Below the pieces are notes generated by a model. That model saw only the letters and a list, made by a program, of their open reading frames with translations. It did no database searches and had not been told where the DNA came from. Shown here one piece after another: positions 24,357-33,051 of a stretch of 64,000 nucleotides of DNA. Each line of letters starts with the position of its first letter. The stretch's first letter is position 1. A program made the translations under genes and the position numbers. The DNA is taken from the NCBI GenBank assembly GCA_017557605.1, contig JAFYYJ010000064.1:1-64000 (forward strand), read 5' to 3'. The stretch comes from Salinivirgaceae bacterium. GTDB taxonomy: Bacteria > Bacteroidota > Bacteroidia > Bacteroidales > SZUA-534.

Positions 24357-25850
24357 TTATAAAGTTACTCCCGTTTTAAAAATTGCAGTTTCCCTATAGT
24401 TATTCTTCTCGCTGTTCACTTGATTGCCGTTCAAAACGCCAGTCACAAATTCGATAAATCGTTGCAAAACTTTTTCAATTGGCTCATTTTCAGCAATTAC
24501 TCCGGCGTTAAAGTCAATCCAATTCGGTTTTGCGGCAAAGAGCGGTGTGTTAGTCGATATTTTCAATGTCGGCACAAATGTCCCGAATGGCGTTCCGCGT
24601 CCAGTGGTGAAAAGCACTATCTGACAACCACTTGCGGCCAGTGCGGTGGCAGCCACAAGGTCGTTGCCAGGTGCGCTCAAAAGGTTAAGGCCGCGGCGCT
24701 CAATGCGGTCGCCGTATGCAAGCACATCGCGAACAATGCTTTTGCCGCATTTCTGTGTGCAGCCGAGCGATTTTTCCTCGAGCGTCGAAATGCCGCCGGC
24801 TTTGTTCCCCGGCGACGGATTCTCGTAAACCGGCTGATTGTTGGCAATGAAATATTCCTTGAAATTGTTTATCAATGAGACTGTTTTGTCGAAAATCTCG
24901 CGACTCTCGCAGCGGTTCATCAGAATGGTTTCGGCGCCAAACATTTCTGGCACTTCGGTCAAGACGGTTGTTCCGCCCTGCGCCACCAACCAATCGCTGA
25001 ACAAGCCGAGCAACGGATTGGCCGTTATGCCCGATAGTCCGTCGGACCCGCCGCATTTCAAACCGACGCGCAATTCTGACATCGGCACAGGCGTGCGCTC
25101 ATCGCGTGAGCAAACCGCAAAAATCGACCGCAAAAGTTCAAGTCCATACTCAACTTCGTCGCCATCAACTTTCTGTGCTTCAAACATTTTTATACGCGAC
25201 TCATCAACATTGCCAACAAGTTCGCTGAAGGCTGAAAGTTGGTTGTTCTCGCAGCCCAGGCCCACAACCAGCACACCGCCGGCATTGGGGTGCAGCACCA
25301 TATCGCGCAGGATTTTGCGTGTGTTCTCGTGGTCGCAGCCTAGTTGCGAACAGCCGTAATTATGTGGAAATGCGACAATTGCGTCAACGTTACCCATCCG
25401 ATTAGCCACTTCGGCCGAGAAGCGTTCGGCAAGTTTCTGCGCGATTCCGTTCACGCAGCCAACAGTCGGAATTATCCAAATCTGATTGCGAATGCCCGCC
25501 AGCCCCGATTTCCGTCGGAAACCATTGAAAGTCAGTTTTTCAGCCGACTCTGCAATTTCTTCAAGTTTTGGCGAATAAGTGTATTCCGAGACTCCTTTGA
25601 GATTGGTTTTCAAAATATTATGGTCGATATGGCAGCCAACACCAACGGCTCGCGTCACGTGACCGATAGGGAAGCCATATTTTATCACGTTTTCGCCTTG
25701 AGCGAGATTTTTGAGCGAGAATTTGTGACCAGCCGGGATGTCGTCGGCAAGGGTGATTCCACCGCAAAGCGGAACAGTGGTTCCTGCCGCCATCGGCTGC
25801 AGCGCAACCGCCACATTATCAGCCTGATTTATTTGAATATATTGTGCCAT
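24357..25850 (-). CDS. uxaA: Altronate dehydratase (UxaA family)
   Basis: A hydro-lyase of 497 residues. The N-terminal SAF domain (residues about 1-95, with GHKFSLKNLAQGENVIKYGFPIG) is joined to the main D-galactarate/altronate dehydratase domain. The iron-binding and active-site cysteines are visible in PTVGCVNGIAQ, NYGCSQLGCDHENT, GLGCENNQ, KCGGSDGLSG and SLGCTQKCGKS. It converts D-altronate to 2-keto-3-deoxy-D-gluconate in galacturonate breakdown; relatives dehydrate other sugar acids such as L-fuconate. Located 3 bases downstream of uxaB. No kduK/kdgA gene is in the window. Confidence 0.88.
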   Translation of the reverse strand: MAQYIQINQADNVAVALQPMAAGTTVPLCGGITLADDIPAGHKFSLKNLAQGENVIKYGFPIGHVTRAVGVGCHIDHNILKTNLKGVSEYTYSPKLEEIAESAEKLTFNGFRRKSGLAGIRNQIWIIPTVGCVNGIAQKLAERFSAEVANRMGNVDAIVAFPHNYGCSQLGCDHENTRKILRDMVLHPNAGGVLVVGLGCENNQLSAFSELVGNVDESRIKMFEAQKVDGDEVEYGLELLRSIFAVCSRDERTPVPMSELRVGLKCGGSDGLSGITANPLLGLFSDWLVAQGGTTVLTEVPEMFGAETILMNRCESREIFDKTVSLINNFKEYFIANNQPVYENPSPGNKAGGISTLEEKSLGCTQKCGKSIVRDVLAYGDRIERRGLNLLSAPGNDLVAATALAASGCQIVLFTTGRGTPFGTFVPTLKISTNTPLFAAKPNWIDFNAGVIAENEPIEKVLQRFIEFVTGVLNGNQVNSEKNNYRETAIFKTGVTL

Positions 25851-25853
25851 AGC

Positions 25854-27293
25854 CTACAAAACTGATTTTACAGCCTCTCGCATACCCGACTTCTGAATCA
25901 TCTCCAAATCGTCGGTTAGCAAGTCGGTAAGTCCAGGAATAAGATTCAGGTCCTCGCCCCAAATCAACTCTTTAGCACCAAGCACGCCTTTTGCAACTTC
26001 GGCACAACTGCCTGTCGCCCAAAGCGTTTTGAGCAAATTCAATATTTCGGGGGCATCGTTCGGCACAATGTCGTCAGTGCCGCGGCGGCCACCTTTATAA
26101 TAGGTGCAAATGGCCGCAAGCCCAAGCACAATGCACTTCGGAAGTTGTCCTTTGCGCTCCAGATAAGTCTTCAAGCCAGGCAGGTCGCGCGTCTTGAATT
26201 TCGGGAACGAGTTGAGCATAATGCTTGTAACATAGTGTTTTACAAACGGATTATTGAAGCGGTCTTTTACATCAAGAGCAAATTTTCGCAGTTCGCCTTC
26301 AGGCAGATTAAGTGTTGGCAGAAGTTCCTCAAACATCACTTTATCAACAAATTGGCCCACAAGTTCATCGCTGCAACACTCGCGTACAGTATTGAGTCCA
26401 CTCAAATAGCCCACAGGCGAAAGCACCGTGTGCGGTCCGTTCAAGAGCGTCACTTTGCGCTCGTGGTACGGCGCCTCCGACGGCACAAAATGTACGTGCA
26501 GACCAGCCTTGTCGGCAGGGAACTCGTCAGAAAGCGATTCGGGCGCCTCAATCACCCATAGGTGGAAAACTTCGCCAACAACCAACTGCTTGTCATCGAA
26601 GCCGATACGCTCCAAAATTGCGTCAGCGTTGTCCTTCGGATAGCCAGGCACAATGCGGTCGACCAGCGTGTTATAAACCGCGCACGCCTCATCGAACCAC
26701 TTTTTAAACTCACTGCCAAGATGCCAGTGGTCGATATACTGATTGATACATTCGGTTAAATGTTTGCCGTTGTGAAAGATAAGTTCGCACGGCAGAATGA
26801 TAAAGCCTTTCGAGACATCGCCCTTGAAAAACTCAAAGCGGTGGTATAGCAACTGCACAAGTTTGCCTGGAAACGAAAGCGCGGGCTTGTCGGTGAACTT
26901 GCACGCAGGGTCGAAGGCGATTCCGGCCTCGGTGGTGTTCGAAATGATGAACCGCATTTCGGGCTGTTCGGCCAGTTTCAGGTAGGCATCGAAATCTTTG
27001 TATGGGTCAATGCCGCGGCTCACAACGTCAATCAAATCAATGGTGTCAACCGTTTTGCCGCCGTCAAGTCCTTGAAGGTTAAGGTGATAGAGCCCGTCTT
27101 GAGCGTTGAGCATCTCAACTTTTCCGCCCGCCCTCGGCTGAACCACCACAACCGATGCATTGAAATCGGTCTTTTGATTGGTTTTCCAGATAATCCAATC
27201 CGCGAAAGCGCGCAAAAAATTTCCCTCACCAAACTGAATCACCTTTTCGGTGTAGGTTTTGGCGCTCGCGGTCTCTCTATTAAGTTGTTTCAT
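25854..27293 (-). CDS. uxaB: Tagaturonate reductase
   Basis: A mannitol-dehydrogenase-superfamily enzyme of 479 residues. It has the Rossmann start EKVIQFGEGNFLRAFADWII, the conserved FIISNTTEAGIAF and ILPCELIFHNGKHL, and the substrate-binding KVTLLNGPHTVLSP and KHYVTSIMLNSFPKF. These match UxaB, which reduces D-tagaturonate to D-altronate with NADH. It is the first gene of the minus-strand run, with a promoter box 26 bases upstream. uxaC (uronate isomerase) and a regulator are not seen here. Confidence 0.9.
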   Translation of the reverse strand: MKQLNRETASAKTYTEKVIQFGEGNFLRAFADWIIWKTNQKTDFNASVVVVQPRAGGKVEMLNAQDGLYHLNLQGLDGGKTVDTIDLIDVVSRGIDPYKDFDAYLKLAEQPEMRFIISNTTEAGIAFDPACKFTDKPALSFPGKLVQLLYHRFEFFKGDVSKGFIILPCELIFHNGKHLTECINQYIDHWHLGSEFKKWFDEACAVYNTLVDRIVPGYPKDNADAILERIGFDDKQLVVGEVFHLWVIEAPESLSDEFPADKAGLHVHFVPSEAPYHERKVTLLNGPHTVLSPVGYLSGLNTVRECCSDELVGQFVDKVMFEELLPTLNLPEGELRKFALDVKDRFNNPFVKHYVTSIMLNSFPKFKTRDLPGLKTYLERKGQLPKCIVLGLAAICTYYKGGRRGTDDIVPNDAPEILNLLKTLWATGSCAEVAKGVLGAKELIWGEDLNLIPGLTDLLTDDLEMIQKSGMREAVKSVL

Positions 27294-27318
27294 TCCGTTT
27301 CCCGATTAAGTGTTTTCC

Positions 27319-27326
27319 CAAAATTA
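27319..27326 (-). promoter_or_regulatory. -7 box for the uxaB operon
   Basis: Minus strand TAATTTTG, an exact TAnnTTTG match, 26 bases ahead of the uxaB ATG. A TTTC 17 bases further upstream may be the -33 element. The rest of the gap 27327-27538 (212 bases) holds nothing I recognise. Confidence 0.5.
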
Positions 27327-27538
27327 CACAAATATCGCTAACGGAAACGGAATTAAAAAGTATTTTGTACTTTTTATTTTAAAACAACCGTAGATTTATC
27401 ATTTACAAATATTTACCTCGCAGCATCACGCTTACAAAAACGCAGGTTAGCACTAATCTGCCGTCCTCAGAAAAGACATCGGAAATAATAGGAAAAATGT
27501 AAGGAATCTGCCGTAATACCACACTTCCACCCCGCCTA

Positions 27539-28462
27539 TCACTTGCGCCCCATCATAGCCGCAACCGAGTGTACAAGCTCCACCGAGGCTTCAATCTCCT
27601 CCTTGCGAACAGCCACGCTTTCGATATTAAATCCGACAGGTATCGATTTATCTTTGCAGAAGGCGTAGATTGTGTTTGCCGTGCGGAGGCACGATTCAAC
27701 CGACATTGAGAGAATATCAGCGGTGTGTTTCAATTCGTTAGACAGCCAATGCGGGACATCGATACCGAGCCAATCGAGAAATTCGAGCGATTTGATTGAG
27801 CCACACGGCGTCAGCGTGAAGATTACTGGAACCATGCAGCGGTTCTGCTCCTTGGCCGCGAAATAATAGTCGGACAGGAAATCGAGGCTGTGATTGACGC
27901 TATAGACGCACTGCGACACAAAGAAACGGCAGCCGCTGTCAATCTTGCTGAACAGCCGAAGATGCTCGTCGCCTTTAAGCGAGTGCCGCTCGGGAATGAC
28001 AACTCCGCCAACAATCATATCCGCATTATTCTCATTCTTAATACGATAGGCATCGCGGAGCGACATGTTTACCTGCTGCTTGACCGAAGGCGACCCAACA
28101 AAAACAGAGATATCGTTATCGGCATTAGCCACCCAGTCTGCAAATTCCGACTGCTGATACTTGCCGACGCTCTTATAGATAATTTTCGGTATATCCAACT
28201 GCGAAAGATAGTTACGGCTGTAAACATCGGGCGGCAGCGTCTGTATGAACGGGAACGGACGGGGCTGGCTGTTGCGCGACGACTCGTCTTGCAAGTCATA
28301 CAAAATGAGCGCATCAACATTCAAACGGCTTATACGCTCCATTTGCTTGCCGGCAATGGCGCGCACACGCTCCTCTTCAGTGAGAAGTTTGGGCGGAGTG
28401 ATGCCATAGAACAGGAAATCGCTCTCTGCGCCAAGTAGCCGTTCTCGTAATGTTGTTGTCAT
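27539..28462 (-). CDS. Methylenetetrahydrofolate reductase-like protein
   Basis: A TIM-barrel protein of 307 residues related to MetF. Matching stretches are ISRLNVDALILYDLQDE, GGVVIPERHSLKGDEHLRLFSKIDSGCRFFVSQCVYS (the region where MTHFR holds KGDE and ITQ) and VPVIFTLTPCGSIKSLEFLDWLG. It is clearly divergent from the housekeeping MetF of Bacteroides, whose N-terminus differs, so the methyl-folate activity is inferred only. ATG at 28462 is preferred over an upstream TTG. It reads in the same direction as the DUF3127 gene but a terminator lies between them. Confidence 0.65.
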   Translation of the reverse strand: MTTTLRERLLGAESDFLFYGITPPKLLTEEERVRAIAGKQMERISRLNVDALILYDLQDESSRNSQPRPFPFIQTLPPDVYSRNYLSQLDIPKIIYKSVGKYQQSEFADWVANADNDISVFVGSPSVKQQVNMSLRDAYRIKNENNADMIVGGVVIPERHSLKGDEHLRLFSKIDSGCRFFVSQCVYSVNHSLDFLSDYYFAAKEQNRCMVPVIFTLTPCGSIKSLEFLDWLGIDVPHWLSNELKHTADILSMSVESCLRTANTIYAFCKDKSIPVGFNIESVAVRKEEIEASVELVHSVAAMMGRK

Positions 28463-28499
28463 ATCGGTGTGTCTCAATAATTATTCAGTTTGCATAAGA

Positions 28500-28529
28500 A
28501 AAGCCACCCGCAAAACCGAATGGCTTTTA
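28500..28529 (-). terminator. Intrinsic terminator of the DUF3127 gene
   Basis: On the minus strand AAAAGCCA and TGGCTTTT flank a 14-base loop, and the second arm runs into TTTTC. It lies 20 bases after the DUF3127 stop. Confidence 0.65.
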
Positions 28530-28548
28530 TGGTTCAAGTACCCGAAGG

Positions 28549-28980
28549 TTAGAACGGAAGGTCGTCGACCGGAGCGTTAGTCTGGCCACCAGCGGCGGAT
28601 TCCGATGCCTGCGACACCGGCTGTTGCGGTGCGGCCTGATATGGCTGCGATGCGGCTGGCTGTTGCGCTGCGGCCTGCGTTGTTGTTTGTGCATCGGCTA
28701 CAGCCTCAATGCGCCAAGCCGAGAGTGTGTTGAACACGCGCTCGGTGCCGTCGTTGCCTTTCCAGCGGCGTCCACGGATATCGAACTGCACCTTAACTGC
28801 CTGACCGACAGAGAAATTATCAAGCAAAGCGCAATTATTGTTTGTAGTCTGCATCAATATATGCTCGTTCCACTGCGAATTATTCTGATTCTCAACCTCA
28901 AGCACAAATTCACGAACAGAGAATGTTGCTGTACGCTGTGATAATTCGCGTATTTCCTCGATTTTTCCTATTAATTCCAT
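28549..28980 (-). CDS. DUF3127 OB-fold protein with SSB-like acidic tip
   Basis: A protein of 143 residues starting at ATG 28980 (MELIGKIEEIRELSQRTATF), the usual DUF3127 opening; a TTG-started extension is not needed. Residues 1-85 form an OB-like domain (FSVREFVLEVENQ, VKVQFDIRGRRWKG). The rest is a Gln/Ala/Pro-rich low-complexity linker ending in PVDDLPF. That last motif is like the DDDIPF tip by which single-strand DNA-binding protein recruits partners, so the overall plan (OB fold, disordered linker, acidic-aromatic tip) mimics SSB. DNA binding is inferred and not established for this family to my knowledge. Confidence 0.82.
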   Translation of the reverse strand: MELIGKIEEIRELSQRTATFSVREFVLEVENQNNSQWNEHILMQTTNNNCALLDNFSVGQAVKVQFDIRGRRWKGNDGTERVFNTLSAWRIEAVADAQTTTQAAAQQPAASQPYQAAPQQPVSQASESAAGGQTNAPVDDLPF

Positions 28981-29044
28981 ATCAAAAAGTTTAATTGTCT
29001 TATTTACTTTCCTGACAGACAACTATGCCGGCCTAAAAAGCAGC

Positions 29045-29073
29045 CAAATGTAAAAAATCTATTCGACAGGCAA
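29045..29073 (-). promoter_or_regulatory. Promoter of the DUF3127 gene
   Basis: Minus strand TACATTTG at 29045-29052 (exact TAnnTTTG) with TTG at 29071-29073, an 18-base spacer. The box lies 65 bases ahead of the ATG at 28980. Confidence 0.55.
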
Positions 29074-29250
29074 CGTTTGAGAGGAAATCCTAACTCACAT
29101 TTTTTCAACATTGATGCACAATGCATAGCTATTGAACGAAAAAAATGACGCGATAAAGATGCAACCAAATAAGTTGCATTTCCTTTTAGGACTTGCTCTT
29201 TTGCCGGTCAGATTTTCAAAACTTTTTTACGCTACAACAACGATACTATT

Positions 29251-30699
29251 TCAATAAAACAACATCGAAAGCAGATAAGCCACTATGGTTGAGACCGATA
29301 CGCAGATTAGTCCTGGCATCATAAACGAGTGGTTTAGCAGATACTTGCCGATGACGGTTGTGCCGGAGCGGTCGAAGTTGACGGTGGCGATATCCGACGG
29401 ATAATTCGGAATGAAGAAATAGCCGTAAACCGACGGCAGCACGCCCAACAGCACCCAGCCCGGAATGCCCAAAGAGTAGGCCAGCGGAAGCATAGCAACC
29501 ACCACGGCGCCCTGTGAGTTTATCAGCACCGACACGCAGAAGAACACCAGCGCAATCGACCACGGATATTCCGCCACAATGCCCGAAAGCATCGCCTTCA
29601 TTTCGGTCATATAGTTCGAGAAGAAAGTATCGGCAAGCCAGGCAATGCCGTAGATAGCCACCACAGCCACCATTCCCGACTGCCAAACTGGTCCGGCCAC
29701 AGCCTTTTTGGGCGATGCCTTGCAGAAGATTATCATCAGCGCGGCGGCGGCAATCATAACTATCTGAATCACAAGGTTCATTGCCAGCGGCTTTTGATAC
29801 AATTCGGTCATTCCGAACGACTGTATGCCCGATTTAATCAGTTGTTCGGGTGTGATAACAGTGCCGTCGGCAAGAGTTGCCGGAGCTGCGCCTTTAACGG
29901 CACGCAGCGTGCTGTACGATGGCAGAGCGTTCTGGAAAATGGCAAAGAAGACTATCACGCACAGAGCTCCAAGGAAGATGAACACGGCGTTTTTTGCCGA
30001 TTGCGGGATTTCCTTGTCGAGCGTTGTGGCCGAGTTGCCGTAGATGTACTTATATTGTTCAGGGTCTTTCAGTTTTTCCTGGAACTGTGGGTCTTTGTCA
30101 AGGTCGAGTCCGCGGTGGTACGAAGCGGCCGCAGCAGCCATCAGTCCACAAAGACACGACGGAATGCTGACCATCAGCACGCCTGGAATCGAGACATCGA
30201 ACCCGTTGGCATTCGAAATCGATACAAAAGCCACCACGGCAGCTGCAATGGGCGAGCAGGTAATGCCCACTTGTGACGCAATGCTGGCCACGCCGCACGG
30301 ACGCTCGGGGCGGATGCCTTTTTTCAAGGCGATGTCGCAGATAATCGGCATCAGCGTGTAAACAACGTGCCCTGTACCCACCAGCACGGTCAGGAAGAAT
30401 GTGCAGAGAGGTGCCAGGAAAGTGATGCGGTCGGGGTGCTTGCGCAGAAGTTTCTCAGCCAATTGAATGAGCCAGTCCATACCGCCCGACGCCTGCATTA
30501 TTCCAGCGCAGGTCACAGCGGCTATGATTATGTAGATGACATCGGTTGGCGGCGTGCCGGGCTTGAGTCCGAACCCAAAAACAAGAATTGCAAGGCCGAT
30601 GCCCGAAATGGCACCAAGCGCCAGCGAACCGTAACGCGAACCAACCCACAATGCGCCAAGCACAATGCAGAGTTGCAGAATGATTGATAGTGTTGCCAT
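29251..30699 (-). CDS. dcuB: Anaerobic C4-dicarboxylate transporter (Dcu family)
   Basis: An inner-membrane transporter of 482 residues with about ten to twelve helices. DcuA/DcuB signatures are present: GAISGIGLAILVFGFGLKPG, AAVTCAGIMQASGGMDWLI, RHPDRITFLAPLCTFFLTVLVGTGHVVY, GVASIASQVGITCSPIAAAVVAF and the closing FIPNYPSDIATVNFDRSGTT. These carriers exchange fumarate, malate, aspartate and succinate during fumarate respiration, which suits a succinate-producing gut anaerobe. The dcuB name (over dcuA) is a best guess. The gene stands alone, and the 200 bases after its stop hold no clear terminator. Confidence 0.9.
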   Translation of the reverse strand: MATLSIILQLCIVLGALWVGSRYGSLALGAISGIGLAILVFGFGLKPGTPPTDVIYIIIAAVTCAGIMQASGGMDWLIQLAEKLLRKHPDRITFLAPLCTFFLTVLVGTGHVVYTLMPIICDIALKKGIRPERPCGVASIASQVGITCSPIAAAVVAFVSISNANGFDVSIPGVLMVSIPSCLCGLMAAAAASYHRGLDLDKDPQFQEKLKDPEQYKYIYGNSATTLDKEIPQSAKNAVFIFLGALCVIVFFAIFQNALPSYSTLRAVKGAAPATLADGTVITPEQLIKSGIQSFGMTELYQKPLAMNLVIQIVMIAAAALMIIFCKASPKKAVAGPVWQSGMVAVVAIYGIAWLADTFFSNYMTEMKAMLSGIVAEYPWSIALVFFCVSVLINSQGAVVVAMLPLAYSLGIPGWVLLGVLPSVYGYFFIPNYPSDIATVNFDRSGTTVIGKYLLNHSFMMPGLICVSVSTIVAYLLSMLFY

Positions 30700-30859
30700 A
30701 TTAGTTATTTATTGATTGCAAACTTTTTTCTTGTAAATATACAAAAATCACATTACGAAAAGAGCAAGATGTACCGCTTTCATCGGCGCTTTCAGTTAAG
30801 CCATGCTCACAAGGCGAACATCGATTACAAAATCGGCAAATAATAATTACAGAAATCGT

Positions 30860-30867
30860 TAAATTTG
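30860..30867 (+). promoter_or_regulatory. -7 box before the GlcG/HbpS-like gene
   Basis: TAAATTTG, an exact TAnnTTTG match 51 bases before the ATG at 30919. No clear -33 element is seen. Confidence 0.4.
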
Positions 30868-30918
30868 AATGTAATAACAATTATCACGATTGATATTTTA
30901 CCACTAAACCGTAATAAT

Positions 30919-31326
30919 ATGACAAACAAGCAATTAAAAGAACAACTCGAAAAGGCTTTGGAAGATATGAAAGCCAAGGCTATTGAAATGGGAATGCAAG
31001 GTGTGGCAACCGCATCGGTGCTCAACAGCGGCGAAACCTTCGACTGGATAGGCGAAATGAAGGTTGTGGAAACTCCGTGCAACCCGAAGGAAGGCTGGAA
31101 TCTGGTTGCAATTGCGTGGTCGAAATGCGGCGAAGTGATAGCCACCGAAGCCGACAGCGGCAACCCCAACCACAAGAAAATCTTAGGCGAACTTGGCTTT
31201 ACCGGCGGCGCCTACGACGAGTACAAAGGCTGCAAATTGGCTTTCGCTTTCAGCGGCGCAACCTCGGAAGAAGACCTCGTTGTCGCAAAATATGGCATTG
31301 AGAAGTTGAAGGAGTATATTGGGTAA
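30919..31326 (+). CDS. Small GlcG/HbpS-like protein
   Basis: A protein of 135 residues from ATG 30919; the longer frame starts with TTG inside the promoter region. It looks like a compact alpha/beta protein: a helix KQLKEQLEKALEDMKAKAIEMGMQGVATASVL, then GWNLVAIAWSKCGEVIATEADSG, then GCKLAFAFSGATSEEDLVVAKYGIEKLKEYI. This layout resembles the GlcG/HbpS haem-binding or chaperone-like family, but the match is weak and I could be wrong. It is a single gene facing the dnd cassette, sharing its terminator. Confidence 0.55.
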   Translation: MTNKQLKEQLEKALEDMKAKAIEMGMQGVATASVLNSGETFDWIGEMKVVETPCNPKEGWNLVAIAWSKCGEVIATEADSGNPNHKKILGELGFTGGAYDEYKGCKLAFAFSGATSEEDLVVAKYGIEKLKEYIG

Positions 31327-31418
31327 AAGACAGACTGAAATTATCGTGTGTCGCCTAATATTAACACTTTTAGGGCGATAAAGAATTCATTCGGGTTGTA
31401 AGTCTGGCTGAATAATAC

Positions 31419-31449
31419 AAAAAGCGGAGCCTAAGCGGTTCCGCTTTTT
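31419..31449. terminator. Bidirectional terminator between the GlcG-like gene and the dnd cassette
   Basis: AAAAAGCGGAGCC and GGTTCCGCTTTTT form a stem with one G-T pair around a TAAGC loop. A-runs and T-runs on both sides let it act for both convergent genes. Confidence 0.8.
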
Positions 31450-31467
31450 GTATTTATGTTGGATTAT

Positions 31468-33051
31468 TTAGTCTTTATAAAACTGCTTAATTTCAAACAA
31501 TTCGCCTTTTGTAAATTCCTTGATATTAGAAATAGCTTGTCCTTTTTGTATTTTTTCAAGGCTGCGATAAGCTTTTGCTCCATCTGATTCACTGATACCC
31601 AAGAATTTATTTATAGCTTTCGTGTTGTTTTTGTCTTTAACGTCAAGCATAAACGAGATTTCACACATTGTCGAGAAATCAAACGCGGATTGGTTAAATT
31701 CCTCAACACCTTGTGAAAGAAGAACTACTGAAACTCCTTTTGACCGTATTTCACGAAGTATTTTTTCCAAAATATCGTGGTACTTCTTTTCCTTGAATAT
31801 AACGTGTGCCTCATCTATCAAAAGAACATAACGCATTGCTCTACAACCATTTTCAACGGATGTATTCTCCATATTCATAAATACATTGTAGATGTAATTT
31901 ATTATTAGAAACAATGATGTAAATCTCAATGACACAGACAAATCACCTGACAATGACAAATAAATGTTTTGGTTGATGAAATTGTTGGCATTCTTTTCTT
32001 CTGAAAAAACATTGTAACGGCTTAAATCATCAATTATCTCGGTAAGCAAATCCCTTTTATTGCCAACAATATCAAGCAATTTCTCATATATTTCTTTGAA
32101 ATTAGGATATTCTCCTGGTTTCTTCTCTTCAAAACATTCTTTAATCGCTGTCCGCAGACTACCTTTTTGTTTCTGTCCCAAATTAGAATAGTTGCATATA
32201 ATATCAGTAAATTTGTCTATCCCCATTGACTTATTTGTGTCATTATAGCAATCGATAAACGACAAGGGATTGATTGGAAATGGCTTATTTGGAACATCAA
32301 TGAAACTTGTTCTTGTCCTTTCAAAGAATGGTTTCATCTGTTTAACATCGTCATCCTTCAAGCCTTTGAAATCCAAATAGATAAAATTTACAAGATGATT
32401 TGACAAATCGCTTATCTCCCGTAACAAATAAAGTGCGAATTGTGTTTTTCCGGTTCCCGAATTACCGGCGATTGCCATATGATTATTATTGTATAACTCG
32501 GTGTTGTTAAATCCTAATACGATTTCATCTTTAGTACCTAATTTATTACCCAACGGAATTTTAATTGGCTCGCCAAATACCGTCTTGTCAATGTTTTGGC
32601 TATTATTTTTTACAGAGCCAAACTCTGAATGGCTTTCCAAATGAGCGATGCCTGCATCCAAATTATCAATCAAGAAATCAATTATTGTGTAGTTATTGCT
32701 GCCCTCAAAAAGTTTGTCCATCAACTCAAGACCGTGGTCAATATGCAGTTTCACATATTTTGGAATGTTCTCATCCGTTTTATAAATGCCATAATGCTGA
32801 CAAATCAAGGCTATGTATAAATCCCTGTATTTGGGGTCGAAAAGGATATGGTCTTTATACTCTTTTCCCTTTGAATCATAGCAGTTGAACTCTGATGACG
32901 AAAACTTTTTACCACTTTCCAAAGAGTATGCTAATGCGATTCTTGCAATCACGTTTTCACTCGTTCCATTTGGAAGTTTTGCCGTTAGTTTGCGAACGAC
33001 ATCCTTATTCTGTTCCGATGTTTTAATATTAATCTGCTGCATAGCGCTCAT
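31468..33051 (-). CDS. DndE fused to a HerA/FtsK-like ATPase (DNA phosphorothioation)
   Basis: A protein of 527 residues with two parts. Residues about 1-115 are DndE-like: VIARIALAYSLESGKKF, LFDPKYRDLYIALICQHYGI and YVKLHIDHGLELM. These are the features of the small DndE protein, which alone is normally about 110-130 residues. Residues about 150-527 are a HerA/VirB4-type P-loop ATPase: IPLGNKLGTKDEIVLGFN, NNHMAIAGNSGTGKT (Walker A, about 195-202), YVLLIDEAH (Walker B, about 411-417) and GVSVVLLSQGVEEF after it. The gene overlaps dndD by 23 bases and is AT-rich. The fusion would tie DndE to a DNA-translocating motor. The domains are seen, while the role is inferred. Confidence 0.85.
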   Translation of the reverse strand: MSAMQQINIKTSEQNKDVVRKLTAKLPNGTSENVIARIALAYSLESGKKFSSSEFNCYDSKGKEYKDHILFDPKYRDLYIALICQHYGIYKTDENIPKYVKLHIDHGLELMDKLFEGSNNYTIIDFLIDNLDAGIAHLESHSEFGSVKNNSQNIDKTVFGEPIKIPLGNKLGTKDEIVLGFNNTELYNNNHMAIAGNSGTGKTQFALYLLREISDLSNHLVNFIYLDFKGLKDDDVKQMKPFFERTRTSFIDVPNKPFPINPLSFIDCYNDTNKSMGIDKFTDIICNYSNLGQKQKGSLRTAIKECFEEKKPGEYPNFKEIYEKLLDIVGNKRDLLTEIIDDLSRYNVFSEEKNANNFINQNIYLSLSGDLSVSLRFTSLFLIINYIYNVFMNMENTSVENGCRAMRYVLLIDEAHVIFKEKKYHDILEKILREIRSKGVSVVLLSQGVEEFNQSAFDFSTMCEISFMLDVKDKNNTKAINKFLGISESDGAKAYRSLEKIQKGQAISNIKEFTKGELFEIKQFYKD

